Shown here piece by piece: positions 53,626 to 61,517 of a stretch of DNA of 64,000 nt; positions within the stretch are counted from its first letter, which is position 1, and every line of letters begins with the position of its first letter. The stretch covers positions 248,001-312,000 of the forward strand of contig NZ_JCKI01000002.1 in assembly GCF_000708265.2 (NCBI RefSeq). Reading direction: 5' to 3'. Made by a program: the position numbers and the translations under genes. The notes below the pieces were generated by a model. It ran no database searches. It was not told the DNA's origin and saw nothing but the letters and a program-made list of their open reading frames with translations. The stretch is from Pedobacter sp. R20-19 (lineage in GTDB: Bacteria > Bacteroidota > Bacteroidia > Sphingobacteriales > Sphingobacteriaceae).

Positions 53626-53655
53626 ATGGTTTCAAATATAAATTTTCGGCATATA
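53626..53655 (+). pseudogene. Remnant start of a fourth lipoprotein copy
   Basis: ATGGTTTCAAATATAAA at 53626 repeats the first bases of copies 1-3 (spacing 417 bp from copy 3) right after the same CTAGCCACTAATT end sequence, and then similarity stops. Probably the residual edge of the tandem repeat. Confidence 0.6.
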
Positions 53656-53795
53656 TTAAGTATGATTCGTTATCTAAAGAATCATGTAATTGTAAACTGA
53701 TTTATAAATACTAATAACTGATTTTTTTATGTATGCTTAATACTTAAGTATTAAAATATTTTTTTTACATTCGGGTATGATTAATCCATTAGCTT

Positions 53796-54143
53796 ATGAA
53801 AAAGTTGTGCTTAATCATCCCTCTCTATCTCATCCCGTTTTTTGTTTTTGCAGAATATGGTTGTCTGGTTCCCGGCTACCCAGAGTTGCTTACTTATCAA
53901 AGCAACCCACCTGGAGGAATATATTCCAATACACCTGGCGAGATTTATCCTGCTGAAGGTTGCAAGTGGAATTTAGATCCATTACAACCATCGGCTGGTT
54001 GTATAGGGCATGGCAAAGCAGGTACAAAAGGAACCTATTATCAAGAATGCTCTCTTGATGATTTTATCCCGCTATTATTTATATTTACAGCTGGAATGTC
54101 TTTTTTAACCATACGTAAAAAAGCTTTCGCCACGCAACAATGA
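53796..54143 (+). CDS. Small four-Cys secreted protein with CSLDDF-helix-RKK C-terminal sorting tail (6 of 6)
   Basis: A 115-residue protein, the shortest of the family. The signal peptide ends near residue 19 (FFVFA). Cys23 lies in YGC, then Cys56 (EGC), Cys69 (AGC) and Cys85, followed by the tail CSLDDFIPLLFIFTAGMSFL and IRKKAFATQQ. The core is Gly/Pro/Tyr-rich. It is ~5 kb from the other five but keeps all shared features. Its TGA overlaps the ATG of the downstream glycosyltransferase by 4 nt (54140-54143), so the two proteins are translationally coupled, the best link between this family and glycan assembly in the window. Confidence 0.8.
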   Translation: MKKLCLIIPLYLIPFFVFAEYGCLVPGYPELLTYQSNPPGGIYSNTPGEIYPAEGCKWNLDPLQPSAGCIGHGKAGTKGTYYQECSLDDFIPLLFIFTAGMSFLTIRKKAFATQQ

Positions 54144-54883
54144 AAATATCCATTATTACCGTAGTTTATAACGGAGAAGCTTATCTTAAAGAATGTATCG
54201 AATCAATCATCAATCAATCTTATCAGGATATTGAATATATTGTTGTGGATGGCGCTTCTACTGATGGCACCCTTAAAATTATTGAGGGTTACCGGTATTC
54301 CATAAAACATTTTGTTTCTGAGCCCGATCGTGGTTTGTATGATGCCATTAATAAAGGTATTCAACTGGCATCAGGAGATGTAGTGGGAATTTTAAATGCT
54401 GATGATATGCTCGCCGATCGAAATGTGATTGCACAGGTAGCAAAAGCTTTTGCAAAACAGGCTGAAATTGAGGCCATTTATGGAGATCTGAACTACATCA
54501 GGCCATTAAATAATCAAATCATAAGGGCCTGGAAATCTAAACAGGCTGGCATACGTGATATAGCAAAGGGCTGGATGCCTGCTCATCCTACACTCTACAT
54601 CAAAAAGGATTTATTTAAGCAGTATGGTAATTATGCACTTGATATAGGAACTGCAGCTGATTATGACCTCATTTTAAGATATTTTTTTGTACACCACCTA
54701 AAGGCAGTTTACCTACCTATACTTATGGTTAATATGAGGATGGGGGGGCTAAGTAATAAAAACATATCCAGCCTGATTGGTGCTTTTGAAAATGATTACA
54801 AAGCTTTGAAAAAAAATCGAGTTCCAAACCCACTTAAGGTTTTAATCATGAAAAAGCTATCTAAAATTATACAATACTGGTAG
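54140..54883 (+). CDS. Glycosyltransferase family 2
   Basis: A 247-residue GT2 enzyme of the GT-A fold. The N-terminal block is SIITVVYNGEAYLKECIESI, with IVVDGASTDGT near residue 36, SEPDRGLYDAINKGI near 65 and the metal-binding NADD near 87; the acceptor region WMPAHPTLYIKKDLF lies near 137. No membrane helix, so it is peripheral and cytoplasmic. This subgroup (close to WcaA/WcaE-like enzymes) adds sugars to lipid-linked exopolysaccharide or O-antigen units. It is coupled to the small sorted protein upstream, and a WecA/MraY-type initiating transferase follows ~180 nt downstream. Confidence 0.92.
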   Translation: MKISIITVVYNGEAYLKECIESIINQSYQDIEYIVVDGASTDGTLKIIEGYRYSIKHFVSEPDRGLYDAINKGIQLASGDVVGILNADDMLADRNVIAQVAKAFAKQAEIEAIYGDLNYIRPLNNQIIRAWKSKQAGIRDIAKGWMPAHPTLYIKKDLFKQYGNYALDIGTAADYDLILRYFFVHHLKAVYLPILMVNMRMGGLSNKNISSLIGAFENDYKALKKNRVPNPLKVLIMKKLSKIIQYW

Positions 54884-55066
54884 TTTTTAGCCAGAATTTG
54901 CCTCAACTCCTTTTATTATTCGTTTTTGTTCACGCGTGTTTTAGGTTTTTTAATAGCAAAGGATTTAACAGGGCCTTAATATGAAAATAATAATAAGGCT
55001 TTATGAAAAAATACTATTACAATTATCAATTTAAAGAATAAAAAGAACAAATAAAAGCTACAATGA

Positions 55067-56191
55067 TTGTTATCTTTGTTAAAACAGTTCCCCATTTTGT
55101 TTACAAACTTTTTAACAACTACTCCAGAATTATTCTATGGTGCAATATTTTTATTGTCGCTAATACTGGTGATATTTAGTATTCCATCCATTATTCATGC
55201 TTCTTTAAAATACAAGCTTTTTGATGTTAGCGATTTGCATCGTAAAAGTCATGCAGAAAATATATCAAGGCTTGGCGGTTTATCAATCGTTTCGAGTTTT
55301 ACCATTTGTACATTATTATTTTCAGCATTCATTAGTTTTAAAGAAGCTAATTTTTTAATTGTTTCCTGCATCATTTTGGCAGGTTTAGGTTTAAAAGATG
55401 ATGTTTATGGCACCAACACCAGTACCAAATTTTTACTGCAATTAATTGTTGCCTCTATACTTGTTTTTTTTGGAGATTTCAGGCTTACCAGTTTGTATGG
55501 GGTGTTGGGTATAAATGAAATTAATTACGTGGGTGGAGGCATATTTTCTATTATTTTAATAATCTTTTTAAATAATGCCTTTAACCTAATTGATGGTATT
55601 GATGGTTTAGCTGGAACCATCGGCATTCTGGCCAGTTTAACTTTTGGTGTGTGCTTTGCTATCATGCATCAACTGCCTTATGCCTTTATTGCCTTTGCTC
55701 TTGCTGGTGCCATTGCTGGCTTTTTAAAATATAACTGGTTTCCGGCTAAAATATTTATGGGTGATACAGGCGCATTAATTATTGGCTTAACCACAGCTGC
55801 ACTGGCAATTAAATTTATAGAATTGAATAAATTTACTGGAGCCAATAAACCCGCCTTTTATTCTGCACCAGCCATTGCGGTTTCCATTTTAATTGTTCCA
55901 ATCTTCGATTCTCTTCGCATTTTTACCGTTCGCATTTTAAAGAAAAAATCACCATTTCTTGGTGACCGTAACCACATCCACCACAGGCTTGAGGATTTAG
56001 GTTTTAGACCCGATAAAATTGTAATATTAACGGTAATTTTAAATTGTATTGCCATGTTTAGTACCATTATTTTACAGCATATGGGCAGTTTTTTATTAAT
56101 CATTCTTTTAATCGGAATCTGTATGATATTCAATTTGCTGATTTCAAGGCAGCTTACCAAACAGTCTCGTTTGCTAAGCGTAAATAAATGA
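55067..56191 (+). CDS. WecA/MraY-type undecaprenyl-phosphate sugar-1-phosphate transferase
   Basis: A 374-residue polytopic enzyme (about 10-11 membrane helices) that transfers a sugar-1-phosphate from a UDP-sugar to undecaprenyl phosphate, starting glycan assembly. Key blocks are GLKDDVYG near residue 112 (the DD of the metal site), NAFNLIDGIDGLAG near 170, FMGDTGALIIG near 230 and the loop GDRNHIHHRLEDLG near 300. The start is uncertain: the frame has no ATG before the membrane core, so I use TTG 55067; an ATG at 55063 is in another frame. HIHHR points to the WecA/TagO branch rather than MraY. Probably part of the exopolysaccharide set with the upstream GT2. Confidence 0.88.
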   Translation: MLSLLKQFPILFTNFLTTTPELFYGAIFLLSLILVIFSIPSIIHASLKYKLFDVSDLHRKSHAENISRLGGLSIVSSFTICTLLFSAFISFKEANFLIVSCIILAGLGLKDDVYGTNTSTKFLLQLIVASILVFFGDFRLTSLYGVLGINEINYVGGGIFSIILIIFLNNAFNLIDGIDGLAGTIGILASLTFGVCFAIMHQLPYAFIAFALAGAIAGFLKYNWFPAKIFMGDTGALIIGLTTAALAIKFIELNKFTGANKPAFYSAPAIAVSILIVPIFDSLRIFTVRILKKKSPFLGDRNHIHHRLEDLGFRPDKIVILTVILNCIAMFSTIILQHMGSFLLIILLIGICMIFNLLISRQLTKQSRLLSVNK

Positions 56192-56232
56192 AGGCAGAAT
56201 TTACGAGCAAGTGGTAATCTGGAAATAAACAT

Positions 56233-56240
56233 TAATTTTG
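56233..56240 (+). promoter_or_regulatory. -7 element of gap
   Basis: TAATTTTG fits TAnnTTTG and lies 20 nt before the gap start codon. No good -33 element is visible. Confidence 0.45.
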
Positions 56241-56260
56241 CGCTCTAAAATTTTAATAAC

Positions 56261-57259
56261 ATGAGGCTGGCAATTAATGGTTTCGGGAGAATAGGCAGAA
56301 CTTTTTTACGTTTGGCATTGCTAGAGGGCTTTGAGGTAGTTGCTATTAATGATCTGGCAGATGCCAAAGCCATGGCCCATCTTTTTAAATACGATTCTGT
56401 ACATGGTGTTTTTAAGGGAGAAGTAGCCGCCAAACCTGATGCTTTGGTCATTGGCAAAATTACCATTCCTGTTTTTTCCATTAAAGCAGCAGATGAGCTT
56501 CCATGGTCTGCCTTAAGAGTAGATTTGGTGGTTGATTGTACGGGGAAAAACCTAACCATGGAAACTGCCGGCAAACACATTACAGCAGGCGCAAAACAAG
56601 TATTAATTTCAGCACCAGCTGCAGATGATATTCCAATGGTGGTATTAGGCGTTAATGAGAGCCAAATTGATTTAACAAGCAAAATCCTGTCTAATGCCAG
56701 TTGTACCACTAACAATATTGCGCCCATGATCAAAATATTAAACGATCATTGGGGTGTAGAAGAAGGTTATATCACTACTATTCACTCCATGACTGGTGAT
56801 CAAAACCTCCATGATTCCAATCACAAAGATCTCCGCCGGGCAAGGGCAGCATCTTCTTCAATCATCCCTACTACTACAGGTGCAGCGAAAGCCATCACCC
56901 ACATTTTTCCAGAATTGGATGGCTGTTTAGGTGGAGCTGGAATAAGGGTTCCGGTTTTAAATGGTTCATTAACCGATTTTACCTGTTTATTAAAAAAGAA
57001 AACGACCATTGCCGAAATTAATGCTGCATTTAAAGCTGCTGCAGAAAATGAACTAATAGGTGTAATTGAATATACTGAAGACCCGATTGTATCTGTAGAT
57101 ATTATTAATAATCCCCATTCCTGTATTTTTGATTCCCTTTTAACTTCTATAGTAGGCGATATGGTTAAAGTGGTTGGCTGGTATGATAATGAATTTGGTT
57201 ACAGCTCTCGCCTTGTAGATGTGATTAAAAAGATTGATCAGGCAAATCAGTATAACTAA
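56261..57259 (+). CDS. gap: Glyceraldehyde-3-phosphate dehydrogenase, type I
   Basis: A 332-residue NAD-dependent glycolytic enzyme that converts glyceraldehyde 3-phosphate to 1,3-bisphosphoglycerate. The N-terminal Rossmann start is NGFGRIGRTFLRLA; the catalytic Cys lies in SNASCTTNNIAP near residue 148, with the His in TTIHSMTGDQ near 173; the C-terminal WYDNEFGYSSRLVD is present. All key parts are intact. pgk lies 4 kb downstream, separated by the NUDIX and GH3 genes, so the usual gap-pgk pair is split here. It is convergent with the NUDIX-HTH gene. Confidence 0.95.
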   Translation: MRLAINGFGRIGRTFLRLALLEGFEVVAINDLADAKAMAHLFKYDSVHGVFKGEVAAKPDALVIGKITIPVFSIKAADELPWSALRVDLVVDCTGKNLTMETAGKHITAGAKQVLISAPAADDIPMVVLGVNESQIDLTSKILSNASCTTNNIAPMIKILNDHWGVEEGYITTIHSMTGDQNLHDSNHKDLRRARAASSSIIPTTTGAAKAITHIFPELDGCLGGAGIRVPVLNGSLTDFTCLLKKKTTIAEINAAFKAAAENELIGVIEYTEDPIVSVDIINNPHSCIFDSLLTSIVGDMVKVVGWYDNEFGYSSRLVDVIKKIDQANQYN

Positions 57260-57299
57260 AATACACGATGGTATGTAGATATCAAACTGGATATTTTTA

Positions 57300-58034
57300 C
57301 TACCAGTTTAGGCTACCTAATGCTTTTTTATATTTAGCCTCATCGAATTTATACAAATCAGGCGCTCTGTAGGCACCACCTCTCCGTTGCTCATCTAATT
57401 TTATAAGAATATCATAACGCATCATTTTGCGATAAAAGTTTCCACGGTTTAGCTTTTCTCCCAAAATTGCTTCGTACAGGGTCTGTAACTCAGGTAAAGT
57501 AAATGACTCTGGCAACAAATTATAGCCAATTGGTTTATGACTAATGTGTTCCCTCAAGGTAGTTAATGCTCTTTTTATGATAATTTCATGGTCCATTACC
57601 ATATTTGGAATTGGTTGAACAGGCATCCATGCGCAACATTCAGTAAAACTATCTGGTATCGGATTTACCTTGGTTTGATCTACCAATGCATAATATCCAA
57701 TGGTTATAAAACGCTGTTTATGCCATAAGTCATCCGGGTAATCTTTAAAGTATTCTTCAGAGCGGTTAAGGTCGCCAAATACGCCAAAATTATTCAGAAA
57801 TATCTTGTCAGCGCCACTTCTTTCATATAAAATTCTTTTAGCAGCATCATCAATTCCTTCATTTTTTTGTAAATATCCACCAGGCAAAATCCAGTTTTCT
57901 TCATCTTTTATTTTTAGCAATAATACATTTAACTGGTTGTTTAAAAAGCCAAATACAACACTATCTATCGAAATATGAGGGATTGAGTTACGCCATAACG
58001 CTGCGCTTGCATCTTTAATGTCCTGAATAATCAT
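57300..58034 (-). CDS. NUDIX-fold transcriptional regulator (NrtR/AraR-like)
   Basis: A 244-residue two-domain protein. The N-terminal NUDIX fold spans residues ~15-145; the box region GGYLQKNEGIDDAAKRILYERSG-type sequence keeps the first Glu and the Arg but has Ile-Leu-Tyr where the catalytic REUxEE run should be, so hydrolysis is probably lost. The C-terminal winged helix includes LPELQTLYEAILGEKLNRGNFYRKM. This is the build of NrtR-type repressors; in Bacteroides thetaiotaomicron a NUDIX-HTH protein, AraR, senses L-arabinose. Being divergent from a GH3 glycosidase gene, it is probably that gene's sugar-responsive regulator. Confidence 0.85.
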   Translation of the reverse strand: MIIQDIKDASAALWRNSIPHISIDSVVFGFLNNQLNVLLLKIKDEENWILPGGYLQKNEGIDDAAKRILYERSGADKIFLNNFGVFGDLNRSEEYFKDYPDDLWHKQRFITIGYYALVDQTKVNPIPDSFTECCAWMPVQPIPNMVMDHEIIIKRALTTLREHISHKPIGYNLLPESFTLPELQTLYEAILGEKLNRGNFYRKMMRYDILIKLDEQRRGGAYRAPDLYKFDEAKYKKALGSLNW

Positions 58035-58368
58035 AAATGGTTTTTAATTGATTTAATGACTTCTAAAACTAATAATTTGTTTTTCTAAATTAAACATATT
58101 AATATTGCTTCGTAATGAAGCAATGAAAGATGTGCGGATTTGTGCTAACCAATACCTTACCCTTTTAATTTTTGTACCTAAATAAGTTTCCAGTGATACT
58201 ATAATGGTTTAAAGGCAATTATCCTAGAATTGCGCATATATGAAAAGGTAGTTATGGTTTTGGGATGGAGCGGCAAAATTTGCCTGTTATTGGTTGGATT
58301 AACTCATTTGAAGATTGGCTAAATGTTTAAAAAAAAATTAAATTAATTGATAACCAAATAAATAAATT
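58035..58368. promoter_or_regulatory. Divergent control region between NUDIX regulator and GH3
   Basis: 334 bp without genes, expected to hold both promoters. GCAATT-ATCCTAG-AATTGC at 58215-58233 is a 6-bp inverted repeat and the best operator candidate for the regulator. No strong -33/-7 pair was identified. Confidence 0.4.
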
Positions 58369-60822
58369 ATGAAAAAGTATAACGTAAATCAAGCCTTAAA
58401 GCTATCGCTGATGGCTGCATTGGTGTTTTCAAATATCTCATGGAAAAATATACCCGCTAAACACACTGAAAAATCTCTTAAAATTACCATTAACGGTTTT
58501 ACTTTCGAAGATTTAAACCGAAACGGCAGATTGGATAAATATGAAGATTACCGTTTACCCATTAGTGAGCGCATTGATGATTTGATCAGCAAAATGACCG
58601 ATGAAGAAAAGGCATCTATATTAATGGGCACCGGAATGCCAGGTTTTGACGGTTTAACACCTGTTGTTGGCGCTATAGAAGGTCGAGTTCCAGGAGCTGC
58701 AGGCGGCACTTATGCCATTAAACGCTTAGGAATTCCGGAAATTATCGTGGCTGATGGTCCTGCCGGATTGCGCATCAAACCCATCCGCGATAACAATAAA
58801 AATACCTATTACTGTACAGCTTTTCCGGTTGGAACTGCGCTTGCTTCAACCTGGAACCCAGAATTAATCCAGAGCGTTGGTAAAGCCATGGGCAATGAAG
58901 TGAAAGAATATGGGGTTGATGTGCTTCTTGCCCCAGCTTTAAATATTCATAGAAATCCTCTTAATGGACGTAATTTCGAATACTATTCTGAAGATCCACT
59001 GTTATCTGGTAATATAGCTGCGGCTATGGTGAATGGGATCCAATCAAACGGTGTAGGTACTTCTATAAAGCATTTTGCAGCCAATAATCAAGAAACCAAT
59101 CGCCTTTCTATTAATGAACATATTACCGAAAGAACTATGCGTGAGCTGTACTTAAAAGGCTTTGAGATTGCTGTTAAAGAATCCAATCCATGGACGGTGA
59201 TGTCATCGTATAACCTAATTAATGGAACTTATACTTCAGCAAGAAAAGATCTGCTAACTGATATCCTACGCAATGAATGGGGCTTTAAAGGCATTGTAAT
59301 GACCGATTGGTTTGGTGGTTATGCCGGATTCGCCTCAATACAGGGAGGAACCAGTAATGTTGTAGCCCAGCTTAATGCAGGGAACGATTTACTAATGCCC
59401 GGACTCCCTGCCCAGAAAAAAGCCATTTTAGAAAACATGAAAAATGGTAAACTTTCTAAAGCAGTAGTGGATACGAACATTAAAAGAATTTTAGAACTGG
59501 TTTTTAAATCGCCAACCATGGCAAAATATAAATATACTGATAAGCCAAACTTAAAGGCCAATGCTGAAATCACACGTAATGCAGCTGCTGAAGGAATGAT
59601 TTTGCTTAAAAATCAGCATAATTTATTGCCGTATCAGGCTAAAGAAAAGGCCATTTCAGCTTTTGGTGTAACCTCATATGATTTCATTGCCGGCGGAACC
59701 GGAAGTGGTGATGTAAATGAAGCTTACACTATTTCATTGATTGAAGGATTGGAAAAAGGAGGTTATCAATTGGATGCCGAACTTAAAGCCATGTATACTC
59801 CATTTGCAGTAAAAGAAAAGGCAGCAGAACTGGAAAGCCGTAAAAAACGTGGAATCCTGGCATTACCAGAAAGATTACCCGAGCTGGATTTGAGCAAGGA
59901 ACTGATTGCAAAAAAAGCAGCATCAACTGAATTGGCAGTGATAACCATTGGTAGAAATTCTGGTGAGGGTGGTGATAGAACGGTAGATAATGATTTCAAC
60001 CTTGCTGCTGATGAAATAAACTTAATTAACAACGTTACCGAAGCTTTTCATGCAAAAGATAAAAAAGTAGTGGTAATTCTAAATATTGGTGGCGTGATTG
60101 AAACCGCTAGCTGGAAAGATAAAGTTGATGCCATTTTACTCTCCTGGCAGCCTGGCCAGGAAGGTGGAAATTCTGTAGCTGATATTTTTAGTGGTAAAGT
60201 TACCCCTTCAGGAAAATTAACCATGACTTTCCCAATGAAGTATGAAGATACACCATCAGCTAAAAACTGGTTAGGTACACCAGTCTCTAATCCAGAAAAT
60301 GTAACCTATGCAGAAGGTATTTATGTTGGCTATCGCTATTTTAATACCTTCAAAGTGAAACCATCCTTTGAGTTTGGTTACGGGTTATCTTATACCACCT
60401 TCGAATATTCCGATCTAAAATTGAGTAGCAAAACTTTTAATGGAAAGTTGACGGCATCAGTTACGGTTAAGAACACTGGTAAGGTTGCAGGAAAAGAAAT
60501 TGTACAACTCTATCTTTCAGCACCACATCAAAAAATCGATAAACCAGTGGAAGAATTAAAAGCATTTGCCAAAACGAAACTGTTAAAACCAGGTCAGTCA
60601 GAAACGGTTCAGCTTACATTATCTCCAAAAGACCTGGCTTCGTTTATGGAAAGCAAAAGTGCATGGATGGCCGAAGCAGGAACCTATAAAGTTTCAATTG
60701 GTGCCTCATCATTAGCGATTAAACAATCTGCCGAATTTTCTTTAGCTAAAGAATTGGAAGTAGAAAAAGTACACAAAGCTTTTGCCTTAACCACTCCGGT
60801 TAATGAGCTTAAAAGTAAATAA
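58369..60822 (+). CDS. Beta-glucosidase/xylosidase, glycoside hydrolase family 3
   Basis: An 817-residue exported GH3 enzyme. An N-terminal hydrophobic signal (LKLSLMAALVFSNISW) is followed by the (beta/alpha)8 domain with DEEKASILMG, VDVLLAPALNIHRNPLNGRN, GTSIKHFAANNQETNR and the nucleophile Asp in IVMTDWFGG near residue 311. The alpha/beta sandwich (~400-650) carries the probable acid/base region (GEGGDR), and a C-terminal fibronectin III-like domain lies at ~690-790. It removes beta-linked glucose or xylose from the non-reducing end of oligosaccharides in the periplasm. The N-terminal EF-hand-like DLNRNGRLDKYEDY segment may bind calcium. Followed by a strong terminator. Confidence 0.94.
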   Translation: MKKYNVNQALKLSLMAALVFSNISWKNIPAKHTEKSLKITINGFTFEDLNRNGRLDKYEDYRLPISERIDDLISKMTDEEKASILMGTGMPGFDGLTPVVGAIEGRVPGAAGGTYAIKRLGIPEIIVADGPAGLRIKPIRDNNKNTYYCTAFPVGTALASTWNPELIQSVGKAMGNEVKEYGVDVLLAPALNIHRNPLNGRNFEYYSEDPLLSGNIAAAMVNGIQSNGVGTSIKHFAANNQETNRLSINEHITERTMRELYLKGFEIAVKESNPWTVMSSYNLINGTYTSARKDLLTDILRNEWGFKGIVMTDWFGGYAGFASIQGGTSNVVAQLNAGNDLLMPGLPAQKKAILENMKNGKLSKAVVDTNIKRILELVFKSPTMAKYKYTDKPNLKANAEITRNAAAEGMILLKNQHNLLPYQAKEKAISAFGVTSYDFIAGGTGSGDVNEAYTISLIEGLEKGGYQLDAELKAMYTPFAVKEKAAELESRKKRGILALPERLPELDLSKELIAKKAASTELAVITIGRNSGEGGDRTVDNDFNLAADEINLINNVTEAFHAKDKKVVVILNIGGVIETASWKDKVDAILLSWQPGQEGGNSVADIFSGKVTPSGKLTMTFPMKYEDTPSAKNWLGTPVSNPENVTYAEGIYVGYRYFNTFKVKPSFEFGYGLSYTTFEYSDLKLSSKTFNGKLTASVTVKNTGKVAGKEIVQLYLSAPHQKIDKPVEELKAFAKTKLLKPGQSETVQLTLSPKDLASFMESKSAWMAEAGTYKVSIGASSLAIKQSAEFSLAKELEVEKVHKAFALTTPVNELKSK

Positions 60823-60826
60823 TTTC

Positions 60827-60874
60827 AAGGGAGCTATAAGAGCCTTCTCATAGGTTTTTATAGCTCCCTTTTTT
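60827..60874 (+). terminator. Intrinsic terminator after GH3
   Basis: AAGGGAGCTATA / TATAGCTCCCTT, 12 perfect pairs with a 20-nt loop, then a T-run. Ends just after the GH3 stop. Confidence 0.9.
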
Positions 60875-60976
60875 CAAGAATATACATTGTCTGCTCTTCG
60901 GGCTATGTTCCTGAGATTTTCGTCCGCACGGTAATTTGCAGGTTATCATAATCGTTAACAAAATTCTTAATCAATT

Positions 60977-61008
60977 TTAATCAGGTTTCAAATGCTTTGC
61001 TAACTTTG
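60977..61008 (+). promoter_or_regulatory. Promoter of the GNAT-pgk operon
   Basis: TTTA (60977-60980), 20 nt, TAACTTTG (61001-61008) resembles the Bacteroidota promoter with one mismatch in the -33 box. The leader would be about 60 nt. Confidence 0.55.
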
Positions 61009-61076
61009 CGAAGGCGCTTAAAAATATCGTTGTATCTGTCTTGTTAGTAGATACAAAACTTTTGAAAAAGTAATAT

Positions 61077-61508
61077 ATGGTTAAATTCATTCTTCCTGAA
61101 GAAGTTCTCCCGCTTAGAAGCCTGATGTTAAGAAATGGTAAGCCATTGGATGAATGTGTTTTTGATGGAGATAAAGCCTATGATACTTTTCATCTCGGTT
61201 ATGTAAAAGATGATCAAATCGTTTCTGTAGCTACTTTTATGCGGAATGATTTTTTTCCTGAGGATGGAGAAGGTTACCAGCTTCGCGGAATGGCTACGCA
61301 CCCGGATTATGGTGGCCGGGGCTACGGTGCAGCGTTAATCAATTTCGCAATCGAATATCTAAAGGAATACAAAACAAATTACCTTTGGTGCAATGCAAGG
61401 TCTGTTGCTGCACCCTTCTATAAAAAAATAGGGTTTATTAATGAATCGCCTGAATTTGATATTCCCGGTATTGGCATTCATTATGAAATGAGACTAAAAC
61501 TAAAATAA
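61077..61508 (+). CDS. GNAT family N-acetyltransferase
   Basis: A 143-residue acetyl-CoA-dependent acetyltransferase. The CoA-binding motif A is QLRGMATHPDYGGRGYGAALINFAIEYL near residue 65, and motif B is LWCNARSVAAPFYKKIGF near 105. This form resembles the ElaA/YitI-like small GNATs; the substrate is unknown. It lies 9 nt upstream of pgk and shares its promoter, but the pairing gives no functional clue. Confidence 0.9.
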   Translation: MVKFILPEEVLPLRSLMLRNGKPLDECVFDGDKAYDTFHLGYVKDDQIVSVATFMRNDFFPEDGEGYQLRGMATHPDYGGRGYGAALINFAIEYLKEYKTNYLWCNARSVAAPFYKKIGFINESPEFDIPGIGIHYEMRLKLK

Positions 61509-61517
61509 TATATAAAC

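Noticed and set aside
55063-55179. ATG at 55063 as start of the WecA-type gene
   Set aside because: It is in a different frame from the enzyme and ends after ~38 codons.
42576-56191. An exosortase gene inside the window as partner of the sorted proteins
   Set aside because: Only the WecA/MraY-type protein is polytopic here, and it carries DD, NLIDGIDG and HIHHR motifs rather than an exosortase Cys-Arg-His triad. The partner must be elsewhere if it exists.
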